Numbered from the stretch's first letter, positions 17,312 through 26,286 are shown. The stretch: DNA of 64,000 nucleotides from Archangium violaceum (GCF_016887565.1 NZ_CP069396.1:7360001-7424000); one strand, 5' to 3'. Made by a program: numbers and translations. The notes: generated by a model not told the origin, from the sequence alone.

Positions 17312-19144
17312 ATGCACTGGCATTTGCCCTCGAAGAGCGCGGCCATGCTGACGGTGATGCTCGCGATCTCCGGACTCGTCGGGATCGATGCGCACGCCCA
17401 GCAATGCACTCCTGAGACTCCCGAGACGGTCGATCCGCCCAATGACCGGATGAGCGATACGCGGCTGTTGCGGCGCATCGTGCTCGGGCTCACCGGCACC
17501 ACTCCGACCCTCGAGCAGTACGAAGCGATGGCGGCCGCGGCCACGCCCGAAGCGCGAGAAGCGATCCTGCGCTCGACGCTCGATAACGCGCTCGCCTCGC
17601 CGAAGTTCTACGAGCGGATGCTGCGCTTCGGCCACGAGTGGATCGCGGTGGGCGCGTACACCACCGGCGCTTCCGGCGACGCGTACCAGGGCGACATGTC
17701 CGGCCACCTCTTCAAGTGCGCCGCGAACACCCTGCACCCGGGCGCGTACTACCACGTGAACGAGTCGAAGGACCCGGGCAAGCAGTGCAACAACCAGGAC
17801 CCGGATGGCAATACCGCCGTGCCCGTGGTGAACATGGTCGAGCCCTGGTGGGCACCGGGAACACGGGTCGAGGTGCTCGGAAAGGCCGGCTCCAACGTCA
17901 CCCAGGTGGTCGATACCACCAAGGGACAGACGTACGACTGCGGCATCGCGAGCGGCGGCTACTACGATCCCATGCTGCCCGCCGGGTGCGGCTGCGGACC
18001 GAACCTGGTGTGGTGCTCACCGCTCTCCGGCCTGGGGAGCGCGAGCAACCATGACCTCAACGTTCAACGGCGCCATCCGTACGAGGAACCCGCGCGCCTG
18101 TTCGCGCACCTCGCGTGGCACGACCGGCCGCTGTCGGATCTCGTCATCGGCAACTACTCGGTGGGAACCAACTGGCTGCGCGCGCTGTACGTGCGCTTCG
18201 GCCGGCAGATGGGCAGCAACGCGGTGGACTCGAACACGACGTGGTGGCGCCCGGACGCGGACGGCGCGCCTCGCGACCCGCTGCACCCGGCACCGAATGA
18301 TCCGCAGGCGTGGCGCGAGTTCGTGGTCGAGGACCTGGAGCCCTTCCACCTCGCGCTCACCAACAACCGGACGCGCTCCGGCAGCATCGATCGCACGTAC
18401 CGCTTCGATCCCCGCACCACGGCCGAAGCGCCCAAGGGTCTTCCCGCGGCCGGCGTGCTCACCATGATCGGCGCGATGTCCTCGTTCCCCCGCGAGCGCG
18501 TCCGGGCCGCGCGCTTCCTCGAGATCTTCGCCTGTCAGAGCTTCACGCCGCCTCCCGCGGACGTGCACTTCCCCCCGTATGACACCGATCCCGCGAAGGG
18601 CGGAACGTGCCTGCACTGCCACAAGACGCTCGATCCCGCGGCCATCTCGTTCAAGCGGTGGGATTTCAATCCGGCCATGAGCTACTACGTGCCGTGGCCC
18701 TTCATCCCGGGCATGGGCCGTCACCGCGTCACGAAGGAGTGGCTGTCCGGGCAGTATCCGCACAGCGGCAACATGCCGGGCAACCGGTGGAGGAACGCGT
18801 TCCTCCCCAACACCGTGCTGACCCCGGTCACCCCCGAGCAGATCACCGCCAATCCGGAAGCGGTGCTGCTCGACACGATGCCCGAGTCGTACACACTGCT
18901 CGGTCTGCCCGGTGACGGCACGATGGGTCCGCTCGGGTTCGGAAAGCTCCTCGTCCGCTCCGGCGAGTTCGATCGCTGCGCCTCGCGCAAGCTCTACTCG
19001 ATGTTCATCGGCCGTGAGCTGGACCCGGCCTCCGAGAAGCACTTCATCGACAAGCTCGCCCGGGAGTTCGTCGCACGCGACCGCAAGCTCCGGCCCTTCA
19101 TCCGCTACCTCTTCGAGCAGCCCGAGCTGCGGAGGGGACTGTAA
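17312..19144 (+). CDS. Exported CXXCH protein related to DUF1549/DUF1588/DUF1585 families
   Basis: 610 residues with a signal peptide (cleavage near DAHAQ). The early region LLRRIVLGLTGTTPTLEQYEA resembles DUF1549, found in planctomycete and myxobacterial cytochrome-like proteins. The middle carries CLHCHKTLDP (CXXCH at about 433-437), the DUF1588-type heme or Cys-rich motif. The tail (SGEFDRCASRKLYSMFIGREL) resembles DUF1585. Its TAA overlaps the next ATG by one base. It heads an operon with another CXXCH lipoprotein and a Tat-exported DUF1501-like protein. Related sets are abundant in planctomycetes and myxobacteria but their biochemical role is not established. Confidence 0.82.
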   Translation: MHWHLPSKSAAMLTVMLAISGLVGIDAHAQQCTPETPETVDPPNDRMSDTRLLRRIVLGLTGTTPTLEQYEAMAAAATPEAREAILRSTLDNALASPKFYERMLRFGHEWIAVGAYTTGASGDAYQGDMSGHLFKCAANTLHPGAYYHVNESKDPGKQCNNQDPDGNTAVPVVNMVEPWWAPGTRVEVLGKAGSNVTQVVDTTKGQTYDCGIASGGYYDPMLPAGCGCGPNLVWCSPLSGLGSASNHDLNVQRRHPYEEPARLFAHLAWHDRPLSDLVIGNYSVGTNWLRALYVRFGRQMGSNAVDSNTTWWRPDADGAPRDPLHPAPNDPQAWREFVVEDLEPFHLALTNNRTRSGSIDRTYRFDPRTTAEAPKGLPAAGVLTMIGAMSSFPRERVRAARFLEIFACQSFTPPPADVHFPPYDTDPAKGGTCLHCHKTLDPAAISFKRWDFNPAMSYYVPWPFIPGMGRHRVTKEWLSGQYPHSGNMPGNRWRNAFLPNTVLTPVTPEQITANPEAVLLDTMPESYTLLGLPGDGTMGPLGFGKLLVRSGEFDRCASRKLYSMFIGRELDPASEKHFIDKLAREFVARDRKLRPFIRYLFEQPELRRGL

Positions 19145-20166
19145 TGAGAACACCGCGTTCGATGTTGAAAGCCGCCGCGCTGGCCACGCTCGTGCTCACC
19201 GCCGGGGCCTGCACCGAGACGCCCCCGACGAACGGTGGCGACAACTGCGCACCCTCGAGCAGGAATGATGAGATCCGGCTCGGACTCGCGCCCGCGTGCG
19301 AGGGTTGCCACCTCACCGGCAACAAGCCGTTCTTCGCCTCGCTCACCGCGTTCGAGAACGGGCTCGCGTACGACGAGCGGTACGTGAAGCGCGGGGACCC
19401 CGACAACAGCCCGCTGATCCAGCTGCTGGAGGGAACCGCCCCCGGAAGCTATCCCCAGATGCCGCCGGGTCAGCCCTATGACGAGCTCGTCGCCAGCGGC
19501 CGCGTCAAACTGACCATCGAGCAGGTGAAGGCGTGGATTCGCGAGCTGCCCCCTCCGCCCGAGCGGCTGGAGTCTCCGGATCCGGAAGCGTTCAGCGTCC
19601 GCCGGCTCTCCGCCGAGGAGATGGTCGTGAGCTTGATGGAGCAGCTCGGGCTCACGCTCGAGGACTTCGTCAGCACCAGCGACCCCAACTGGCGCAACAA
19701 GGAGTACGTGGTCAATGGCGGCAAGCTCTTCGTGTGGCCCGGTGACTGGGCGCCCGGCATCTCGCGCCAGTACGTCTCCGACTCGCGCAGCGTCGAGCGG
19801 TTCGATGCGCTCGGAGGCGGCAACTCGCTCGTGTACCGCAAGCGGGACGTGAGCTTCGGTCCCTCCGCCGCGCAGACGCTGGTCCAGATGTCGCAGGCCT
19901 GGTGCGCGCGCGCGGTGGACAAGAAGGGCAACACGGCGGTGTTGCGCTACGTGACGCTCGCCGACACCTCCTCGAAGAACCCGGACGCGGTGCAGAAGAA
20001 CCTGCGCACGCTCTACCTGCGCATGCTCGGACAGCCGCCTTCGGAAGCGGAAGCGAAGGAGCTGTACGAACGGGTCTATGTCCCGCTCGAAGCGCAGAGC
20101 ACGCGCATCGCCTGGATCGGCGTCTGTGCGTCCCTCATCCGTCACCCGCTGTGGATCACCTACTGA
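19144..20166 (+). CDS. CXXCH lipoprotein (planctomycete cytochrome C-like)
   Basis: 340 residues. A lipoprotein signal ends TAGAC (lipid-modified Cys about 23). Near residue 52 is CEGCH, a CXXCH heme-type motif, in a context (LAPACEGCHLTGN ... YPQMPPG) like the PSCyt1 planctomycete cytochrome domain. The remainder contains a region (SVRRLSAEEMVVSLMEQLGL) echoing the DUF1549-like part of the gene upstream. Its start overlaps the previous stop (TAATG), and the Tat-dependent protein follows after 12 nt. The three probably form an exported complex, with this member anchored by lipid. Confidence 0.82.
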   Translation: MRTPRSMLKAAALATLVLTAGACTETPPTNGGDNCAPSSRNDEIRLGLAPACEGCHLTGNKPFFASLTAFENGLAYDERYVKRGDPDNSPLIQLLEGTAPGSYPQMPPGQPYDELVASGRVKLTIEQVKAWIRELPPPPERLESPDPEAFSVRRLSAEEMVVSLMEQLGLTLEDFVSTSDPNWRNKEYVVNGGKLFVWPGDWAPGISRQYVSDSRSVERFDALGGGNSLVYRKRDVSFGPSAAQTLVQMSQAWCARAVDKKGNTAVLRYVTLADTSSKNPDAVQKNLRTLYLRMLGQPPSEAEAKELYERVYVPLEAQSTRIAWIGVCASLIRHPLWITY

Positions 20167-20178
20167 GCCGAGGACACC

Positions 20179-21756
20179 ATGCCGAACACCTCTCGTCGCA
20201 CGCTGCTCAAGTGGGCCCTCGGAGCCGGACAGCTCGCGCTCCTCGAACGCGCGGGTCTCCTCGGCTCGAGCGCCGCGCGCGCCGCGGACATCGACGTCCC
20301 CTCACGGCTCGCGGTGCTCTACATCCCGGGCGGCTACCGGCCGGCGTACTACTTCACCCCGATGGACGACGCGGACATTCCGCTCTGCGTGCCAGCGCCC
20401 TCCTCCTACAGCGGCGAGCCCGTCTTCTTCGACGCGAGCAAGCTGGTGAACCTCGGGCCCGAGAACGGACCCTACAAGCCGCTCCGGACCTGGCAGTCGT
20501 GGAACCCCCTCAACCCCGCCGAGCGCGGCGGCTTCAGCCCGCTCATGTACGGCTACTCGCACTTCGCGCTGCACGAGCAGCTGAGCGTGCTGCACGGCAT
20601 CGACCAGGGCACCAACGACCACGCGAGTGCGTTCATCGCCTCGATGTGCGGTGTCGCCGGCGCGGACTACCGGGCGCCCGCCGTCCACTCGGTGATCGCC
20701 AACCACCTGTTCGAGAAGTACCGCGAGAGCAGACCGCTGCCGTTCGTGGTCGTCACCGGTGAGCGCGGCACTCCGCTCGGAATGGGACTGCCCTCACACG
20801 CCTCGCCCGTCCGCGTGCCGTCGATCGAAGCGCTCAAGCCGCAGCTCTCCGCGAAGCCCTCGGACAATCCCTGGTGGACGGGGCTCGATGCGCGCACCGA
20901 GGGGCCCGAGCTGGACGCACGGGGTCAGCCCACCGGCGGCACCTTGAAGACGACCACGGTGGAGCGCTTCTCGCTCTCGCGCGCCCAGCAGTTGATGGAG
21001 CGCTCGACGTCGAAGGTGGACAACTACCTCGAGGGCCTGCATGGCTCGCTGTCGTCGGTCTCGCGCGTGCTCGCGACGGATGTCGTGTCCGTCATGGAGC
21101 GCACCAAGGGCATCGACGCGCTGAAGACGAACCGTCCCGCGTACCTGTCGAGCTACCTCAACGAGTCGTTCACGTACACGTTCGGCCTCGCGAACTTCCA
21201 CCTCACCGGGCTCGATCCGCGGATGGATCTCGCGCTGCGCCTGCTCAAGTCGGACCTGTGCACCTCGGTGCACGTCTCGCTGCAGCTCGACTTCGACACG
21301 CACAACACCTTCGGCCACGCCTTCAGCTGCGCGCACGGCCGCGGACTGATGGACTGCGTCGCGCGCTTCCTGGGCGAGCTCAAGGCCTCGCCCGCTCCCG
21401 GCAAGCCGGGCAAGACGCTGCTCGATGACACGCTCGTGCTGGTCATGAGCGAGTTCGGCCGCAGCTGGGCCTCGCGCGGAAAGGACAACACCTACTACCA
21501 GCCGGATGACCACCACCCGTACACCTCGGTCTTCTTCGCGGGCGGAAACGTGGCGGCGAACCGGCAGGTGGGCTCGTACACCTCGCGCGGGCTCGGCGTT
21601 CCGGTGGACATCATCGAGGAGAACGGGCAGCCCTCGAAGCGCGTGCCCAGGGCCGCCGACGCCGTGACCACCGCGCTGCGGATCATGGGCATGAACACGC
21701 ACGACTTCTTCATCCCCGGCGGGTACGGAGAGGTGCTGGGGATCCGGAGGGCATAG
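20179..21756 (+). CDS. Tat-exported DUF1501-like (sulfatase-fold) protein
   Basis: 525 residues. The N-terminus is a twin-arginine signal (SRRTLLKWALGAGQLALLE, ending near ARAAD). The mature protein resembles DUF1501, which is related to the alkaline phosphatase/sulfatase superfamily. It has a HGIDQGTNDHAS block, DFDTHNTFGHAFSCAHGRG, and VLVMSEFGRSWASRGKDN followed by HHPYTSVFFAGG. Conserved Asp/His residues suggest a metal site. Tat export implies cofactor insertion or folding in the cytoplasm. DUF1501/DUF1552 proteins are commonly paired with the CXXCH proteins seen upstream. Substrate unknown. Confidence 0.82.
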   Translation: MPNTSRRTLLKWALGAGQLALLERAGLLGSSAARAADIDVPSRLAVLYIPGGYRPAYYFTPMDDADIPLCVPAPSSYSGEPVFFDASKLVNLGPENGPYKPLRTWQSWNPLNPAERGGFSPLMYGYSHFALHEQLSVLHGIDQGTNDHASAFIASMCGVAGADYRAPAVHSVIANHLFEKYRESRPLPFVVVTGERGTPLGMGLPSHASPVRVPSIEALKPQLSAKPSDNPWWTGLDARTEGPELDARGQPTGGTLKTTTVERFSLSRAQQLMERSTSKVDNYLEGLHGSLSSVSRVLATDVVSVMERTKGIDALKTNRPAYLSSYLNESFTYTFGLANFHLTGLDPRMDLALRLLKSDLCTSVHVSLQLDFDTHNTFGHAFSCAHGRGLMDCVARFLGELKASPAPGKPGKTLLDDTLVLVMSEFGRSWASRGKDNTYYQPDDHHPYTSVFFAGGNVAANRQVGSYTSRGLGVPVDIIEENGQPSKRVPRAADAVTTALRIMGMNTHDFFIPGGYGEVLGIRRA

Positions 21757-21768
21757 GAGGTGTCTCGG

Positions 21769-22296
21769 TCAGCCTGAACGGCGGCCGTGCACCCCGCGGC
21801 GTTTGCGCCCTTTCGTGACGCTCTCGGAGCCCAGACCTATGAGGCTCCGAGCTCGCGTCAGTGCGAGCTCGACCTGTTCTCGTGCCGCTGGATGCGGCGG
21901 TCGAAGGCGAGCCCGTCGTTCAAAATCAGCGATGAGCGCCGCTGTCTTTCTCATTCCCGCTGGAGACGCACTGGCGGCCTGAGCTGCCCAGCCACATACC
22001 AACAGGCGGCAGTCCATCGTCGAGTAACCCAGTCTCTCCATCCGCCGCAGGTAGGGCGAGAACCTCCTCCAGGGACCATCACGAGTCTCCATGAGAAAGG
22101 TCTTGGTGATCCGCCTCTGCACTTCTCGTCTCCCGACGGCGGTACGCATCTCCTTCAGGAACCGCTTTTCGAGCTGCTTGAAGGCCTGGATCTTCTCGGT
22201 AACGGGTGCATCCCGAAGCGTGAGGTAGAGGCGATCCCACTCTTGCGCCAAGCGCCACAGCCGCTCCCCCTCTTCCTTTGTCAGAGGCCTGGGCAT
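21769..22296 (-). CDS. Hypothetical protein, basic and tryptophan-containing
   Basis: 175 residues from the ATG at 22296; an ATG at 22317 would add seven residues. The frame stays open for 180 further codons upstream, but that part has the look of antisense low-complexity sequence. The protein is helical and basic (RLWRLAQEWDRLYLTL, RRITKTFLME, GPWRRFSPYLRRMERLGY, CRLLVCGWAAQAA) and ends GRKRRGVHGRRSG. I do not recognise the family. It faces the DUF1501 gene tail to tail, 12 nt apart, and is divergent from the DUF1772 gene. Base composition looks slightly less GC-rich than its neighbours. Confidence 0.55.
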   Translation of the reverse strand: MPRPLTKEEGERLWRLAQEWDRLYLTLRDAPVTEKIQAFKQLEKRFLKEMRTAVGRREVQRRITKTFLMETRDGPWRRFSPYLRRMERLGYSTMDCRLLVCGWAAQAASASPAGMRKTAALIADFERRARLRPPHPAAREQVELALTRARSLIGLGSESVTKGRKRRGVHGRRSG

Positions 22297-22443
22297 GGCA
22301 GCCGCACCCCATTCCATGTGTAGAGCGCCTGTGGAATGCCACCATCGAAGCACCTCCTCCCCGCCCAGGAGCAACGCACCATCAACGCCAGCGTCACCCA
22401 TCTTACGTCCAGTGCAAGGCGGGAGCCGTAGTACCGTGGAGCG

Positions 22444-22935
22444 ATGTTCCGAGGTCCACTCCACGCATTGACCTTCGTCTCGGCGCTCGGCAGTGGCGTC
22501 GTGGCCGGGCTGTTCTTCGCGTTCTCCACGTTCATGATGAAGGCCCTCGCCCGCCTCCCGCCAGCGCAGGGAATCGCCGCGATGCAGTCCATCAACGTCA
22601 CCATCATCAGGCCCTCCTTCCTGGCGGTGTTCCTCGGCACGGCGGTGGCCTCGCTCGTCCTCGGGGTGTCCGCGCTGCGCTCCTGGGAGAGACCCGACGC
22701 GCGCTACCTGCTGCTGGGCAGCGCGCTCTATCTGGTCGGAGTCATCGGGGTGACCGGCGCGTTCAACGTTCCGCGCAACGACGCGCTCGCGGCCGTCGAT
22801 CCGGCCCAGGCGGACGCCGCCAGCCTGTGGGCGCGCTACGTGTCGGGTTGGACGGCGTGGAACCATGTGCGCACGGCGGCGGCGCTCGGGGCCACGGCCT
22901 CGTTCATCCTCGCGCTCCGGCTCGGAAGGGAATGA
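22444..22935 (+). CDS. DUF1772 (anthrone oxygenase-like) membrane protein
   Basis: 163 residues with four transmembrane helices. Sequence signatures match DUF1772: GVVAGLFFAFSTFMMKALARL, PPAQGIAAMQSIN, GAFNVPRNDALAAVD, and WARYVSGWTAWNHVRT. The family includes anthrone oxygenases of polyketide pathways, but most bacterial members, including this one, have no assigned substrate. It is followed on the same strand by yaeQ after about 50 nt. No biosynthetic cluster surrounds it. Confidence 0.85.
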   Translation: MFRGPLHALTFVSALGSGVVAGLFFAFSTFMMKALARLPPAQGIAAMQSINVTIIRPSFLAVFLGTAVASLVLGVSALRSWERPDARYLLLGSALYLVGVIGVTGAFNVPRNDALAAVDPAQADAASLWARYVSGWTAWNHVRTAAALGATASFILALRLGRE

Positions 22936-22986
22936 GCTATAGCTCGCGGGTCACCCGCGCCCTGGGTGGACAGGGGAACCGCTTCG

Positions 22987-23538
22987 ATGACCCTCGCTCC
23001 GACGTTGTACGACTTCCAGATCGCCCTGAGTCACGTCGATCGTGCGATCGACCAGCCGCAGCTGAGCTTCAAGGTCGCACGCCACCCGTCCGAGACCATG
23101 CAGCGCGTCTGGCTGCGGGTGATTGCGTTCTGCTGGCTGTGGGAGGAGCGGCTGACCTTCGGCAAGGGCCTGGGCGAGCCCGATGAGCCAGACCTCGAGT
23201 GCCGCGACTACACCGGCCTCGTCACGCGCTGGGTGCGCGTCGGCAAGGCGGATCCGCTGAAGCTCCAGCGCGCGGTCGATCAGAACCCGCACGCCAAGGT
23301 GTCGGTGCTGTTCGAGTCTCCCCAGCGGCTCGAGGCGTTCCTCACCGAGGCGCGCGAGGTGAAGGCAACTCGCGTGGCGAAGGCCGAGCTCGCCGCCATC
23401 GACGCCGAGTTGCTGCGCGCGCTCTCCGGTTTCGACGCACGGCGGATCAAGCTGTCTCTGACCCTGGTCGGCGACCACGCCTATGTCGAGTGCGAAGGTC
23501 GGAGCTTCGATGGCCCGCTGACCCGCGCGGCCCTGTGA
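22987..23538 (+). CDS. yaeQ: YaeQ family protein (PD-(D/E)XK-like fold)
   Basis: 183 residues from the ATG at 22987 (AGGGGAA 9 nt upstream). It matches the YaeQ family along its length: TLYDFQIALSHVDRAI, ARHPSETMQRVWLRVIAFC, LTFGKGLGEPDEPDLE and LWVRVGKA-like blocks. YaeQ has a fold related to PD-(D/E)XK nucleases and was once proposed as a transcription elongation factor; the real role is unsettled. The next gene's GTG overlaps its TGA (GTGA), so the two are translationally coupled. Confidence 0.9.
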   Translation: MTLAPTLYDFQIALSHVDRAIDQPQLSFKVARHPSETMQRVWLRVIAFCWLWEERLTFGKGLGEPDEPDLECRDYTGLVTRWVRVGKADPLKLQRAVDQNPHAKVSVLFESPQRLEAFLTEAREVKATRVAKAELAAIDAELLRALSGFDARRIKLSLTLVGDHAYVECEGRSFDGPLTRAAL

Positions 23539-23894
23539 AGCTCGAGCGCCACGTCGGAGGGCTCTCACTCGCCCGCAAGGCCAACTACCTGCGCGCGCGG
23601 GGCTGGATCGAGGAAGAAGGCGGCTGGTCGAGCGAGATCTTCGGCTTGCTGCCCTTGGCCAAGGCCGTTCACCACCAGCTCACCGACGACCTCAGCCAGG
23701 CGCTCGTCAAGCGGGGATGGCAGGTGGTCGGGTTCTCTCAACGAGGTTATGTCCAGATGCTCGATGGCGAGCGCGGCAAGCCGTGCTCGCTGCCCAAGGC
23801 ACTGCGCACCCAGGCCCGCCGAGAGAAGCGGCCGGTCGCGGAGCTGACCTACGAGCTGTTCCTCGCGGCGCTGCTGGAGGTGGAAGGCGCGTAG
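23535..23894 (+). CDS. Hypothetical protein coupled to yaeQ
   Basis: 119 residues beginning at the GTG that overlaps the yaeQ stop. The sequence (KLERHVGGLSLARKANYLRA ... WQVVGFSQRGYVQMLDGER ... RREKRPVAELTYELFLAALL) is soluble, mixed alpha/beta, with a basic central segment. I do not recognise the family. The tight coupling suggests it works with YaeQ. No signal peptide, cysteine motif or membrane segment is present. Confidence 0.7.
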   Translation: MKLERHVGGLSLARKANYLRARGWIEEEGGWSSEIFGLLPLAKAVHHQLTDDLSQALVKRGWQVVGFSQRGYVQMLDGERGKPCSLPKALRTQARREKRPVAELTYELFLAALLEVEGA

Positions 23895-23956
23895 ACTTCC
23901 ACGCACGAGCAGAAGCGCGGCACGGGCTGGGGTAGAATGCCGCCCCCGGAACGCCC

Positions 23957-24667
23957 ATGCTCCCCTGCCCCTTTTGCGCCAAACCGATGCACCCCAACCT
24001 CACGGGAGGACTCCTGCGCGAGCACTGTGGCGCGTGCGGAGCCGTGTGGTTCGAGGGCGGCACACTGGCCAAGGTGTTGGGAACCCCGACGGCCGAGGCG
24101 CTGGTGGAGCAGGCGCGCGGCAAGCCGGGGCAGTGCAAGGGCTGCCAGGGGACGTTGGAGTACGTCCCGAGCTGCCCGGCCTGCGGGACGGACGCTCCGC
24201 GCTGCCCTCGCTGTGGCACGTCACCGCTGGCGATGACGACGGTGACCGTGGCGAAGGAGGCGGAGGTCGCGGTGGACGTGTGCACGCGCTGCCAGGGCGT
24301 GGCGCTCGACCCCGGCGAGCTGGAAGTGCTGCAACAGGCGGCCGAGGCGGAGCGCGAGACCTGGCTCGAGGAGATGCACGAGGGCCCCAAGGCACTGGAG
24401 GCCACGAGCTCCACCTGCGCCGGCTGTGGACGTGAGCTGAAGCCGCAGCACGCCTTCTCTTGGGAAGAACGGACCTGGTGCGGAAGCTGCGCGCCCGCCG
24501 GAGCGAGCCCGGTGGAGCTCCGGCTCACACCTCGCTCCCCGAATGGCGGGCTCGAGGCGGATCTCTCCGACCTGTACCAGTCAGGCCGCACGGGCATGGC
24601 CCTGGAGGCGGTGGGCGACGCCGTGAGCTCCGCCTTCTCCTGGCTCTTCTCGAAGCTGCTGCGCTGA
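23957..24667 (+). CDS. Multi-zinc-ribbon protein (TFIIB-type zinc finger family)
   Basis: 236 residues. It opens with CPFCAKPMHPN and CGACGAVWFEGG, the signature of the zf-TFIIB family. Further CxxC pairs follow: CKGC, CPAC, CPRC, CTRC in CTRCQGVALDPGELEVL, CAGC and CGSC. About six CxxC units could bind three or more zinc ions. The C-terminal helical tail (about 195-236) is hydrophobic but short. Such proteins are probably nucleic-acid or protein-binding; no enzyme motif is visible. It ends 3 nt from the stop of the convergent membrane-protein gene with no terminator between them. Confidence 0.82.
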   Translation: MLPCPFCAKPMHPNLTGGLLREHCGACGAVWFEGGTLAKVLGTPTAEALVEQARGKPGQCKGCQGTLEYVPSCPACGTDAPRCPRCGTSPLAMTTVTVAKEAEVAVDVCTRCQGVALDPGELEVLQQAAEAERETWLEEMHEGPKALEATSSTCAGCGRELKPQHAFSWEERTWCGSCAPAGASPVELRLTPRSPNGGLEADLSDLYQSGRTGMALEAVGDAVSSAFSWLFSKLLR

Positions 24668-24670
24668 GGC

Positions 24671-25579
24671 TCACAGGAGGAACTGCGCCCCCATGAACGC
24701 GGGAATGCCCACGTAGTAGAGCACCGCGCACGTCACCTCCACGAACCGCCGCCCTCCCCGCGCGTGCCTCGGAGAGATCCACACCGCCGCGAAGGCCACC
24801 CACTCGAACAGCACGCGCAAGAGGACCGCGTACACCACGAGCACCCCGGTGTAGTGGGCCCAGTAGGTACCAAAGCTCTGCAGATACGGCCCGAGCCCGT
24901 ACATCTTGTACTGCGCGAACGGCCCGCCGTAGGTGATGTACTGGTTCGCCCGGAACATGATGACGGTGGGCACCAGCGGGAACAGGACGAATTTGATCAG
25001 CCAGTGATACCAGCGTCGGCGCGCCAGCACGGCCCGGGCGTGCGCGAAGGCGACGTGCGGATGACGCGCCGCCGCGGAAACCCCGGGGTTCTCCCGGCCG
25101 ATCGCCTCCAGCACCGGCAGTGGATCCGCCACCTGCGGCGAGTACTGGAAGTCCCGCCCCGACTTCATCCGCAGCGAGAAGCCCTCCCCCGGCATCAACA
25201 GCCTCCACACCCGGATGGCGTCCACCGAGGCGAGGGGAATCTCGAACCGCTCGTCCCGGCGCTCCAGCACGAGCCGTCCCGGCTCGACGGAGAAGGTGGC
25301 GGTGGTGAGCAGGCGGAGGATCCGGGTGAGCCCGAACAGGACGAGCGCGACCAGGGCGCACCAGCCCGCCCGCGCGGGCGGTACGGGATTCTGCGCCCCC
25401 GTGAAGGTGAAGAACATGGCGAGCACCGCGGCGTACAGGACCGTGAGTGCGGTCAGCACCTGGAGCACGGAGCCGAGGAGCCTCAGCGCCAGCGGGTATG
25501 CGTGGACCTGGAAGCGCGGGGACTCGGCCTGACCGTTGACGGGGGGCTCCGCGGGAGCATCGGCGTGCGTGGGGGTCAT
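24671..25579 (-). CDS. Integral membrane protein of unknown function
   Basis: 302 residues from the ATG at 25579. Two N-terminal transmembrane helices (LLGSVLQVLTALTVLYAAVLAM; CALVALVLFGLTRIL) are followed by a soluble stretch (about 85-190) that resembles a bacterial PH-like domain: FSVEPGRLVLERRDERFEIPLASV. Three or four more helices fill the C-terminus (FVLFPLVPTVIMF, VLVVYAVLLRVLFEWVAFAA, AVLYYVGIPAFMGAQFLL). No catalytic or transport motif is visible. It is divergent from the 25645 gene across a 65-nt spacer. Confidence 0.75.
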   Translation of the reverse strand: MTPTHADAPAEPPVNGQAESPRFQVHAYPLALRLLGSVLQVLTALTVLYAAVLAMFFTFTGAQNPVPPARAGWCALVALVLFGLTRILRLLTTATFSVEPGRLVLERRDERFEIPLASVDAIRVWRLLMPGEGFSLRMKSGRDFQYSPQVADPLPVLEAIGRENPGVSAAARHPHVAFAHARAVLARRRWYHWLIKFVLFPLVPTVIMFRANQYITYGGPFAQYKMYGLGPYLQSFGTYWAHYTGVLVVYAVLLRVLFEWVAFAAVWISPRHARGGRRFVEVTCAVLYYVGIPAFMGAQFLL

Positions 25580-25589
25580 GGGGGACGGA

Positions 25590-25618
25590 TTGCCCGGACA
25601 GCAGGGGGCCCGTAGCAT
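25590..25618 (+). promoter_or_regulatory. Candidate promoter of the 25645-lnt unit
   Basis: TTGCCC (25590-25595), 17-nt spacer, TAGCAT (25613-25618). This would start transcription about 20 nt before the ATG at 25645. The match to consensus is moderate (-35 three of six, -10 four of six). Confidence 0.4.
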
Positions 25619-25644
25619 ACGAGTTCCGGAGAACAGGGACGAGA

Positions 25645-26286
25645 ATGGCTTCGCAGCCTCCCAACCAAGAGCGGCACGTCGATCGTGACGGCGTGACGCG
25701 CATCCAGCGCAAGCGCACGGGCGGCAACGGCACCTGGCTCGTCTGGGTGGCGCTCGGCGTCACCGTCTTGTGCCTGCTCCTGAGCGCATGGCTGGTGTCC
25801 TCGCCCGACCCCGTGCCGGACAGTCAGGAGCCCGCGCCAGTGAGGGTCGCACGGGCCACGCCCGCCCCCTCCCCTCCTCCCCCGAGGGTGGCGCCACCGG
25901 CTCCGACGCCCGCGCCCCAGCAAGCCGCTCCGGCCACACCCGAGCCCGAGGCCCCCGCGGAGCAGCCGTCCGAGCCCCAGCAGCCTCCCGCCGAGGGCAT
26001 CAACCTGTACCGCCCCGGCACCAGCCCGCTCAAGCAGGGCATCATCGTTCCCGAGGACTTCCCGCTGCCCGACGGCTACGTGCGCCACTACCAGGCCACG
26101 GACAACGGCGAGCGCGTGCAGCCCATCCTCATGTTCCATCCGGACTACAAGCCGACCGATTCGAGCGGGAACCCCGTCGAGCTGCCCTCGAACCGCGTCG
26201 TCCCACCCGAGATGGCGCCCCCGGGAATGCCCATCGAGATCCTCGAGCTTCCCGCCGGACCCGAAGGAGTGGAGCCCATTCCATGA
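25645..26286 (+). CDS. Single-pass membrane protein with Pro-rich periplasmic stalk
   Basis: 213 residues. A basic cytoplasmic N-terminus (ERHVDRDGVTRIQRKRTGG) precedes one transmembrane helix (WLVWVALGVTVLCLLLSAWLV). A Pro/Ala/Glu-rich stalk (about 60-115) leads to a compact C-terminal part (INLYRPGTSPLKQGIIVPEDFPLP ... GMPIEILELPAGPEGVEPIP). No family is recognised. Its TGA overlaps the ATG of lnt (ATGA), so it is co-translated with apolipoprotein N-acyltransferase and may assist envelope or lipoprotein processing; this is inference from position. Confidence 0.75.
   Translation: MASQPPNQERHVDRDGVTRIQRKRTGGNGTWLVWVALGVTVLCLLLSAWLVSSPDPVPDSQEPAPVRVARATPAPSPPPPRVAPPAPTPAPQQAAPATPEPEAPAEQPSEPQQPPAEGINLYRPGTSPLKQGIIVPEDFPLPDGYVRHYQATDNGERVQPILMFHPDYKPTDSSGNPVELPSNRVVPPEMAPPGMPIEILELPAGPEGVEPIP

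Noticed and set aside
22318-22866. N-terminal extension of the 21769 hypothetical protein to 365 residues
   Set aside because: The extension runs antisense through the DUF1772 gene and is Arg/His/Gly low-complexity, so the start near 22296 is preferred.
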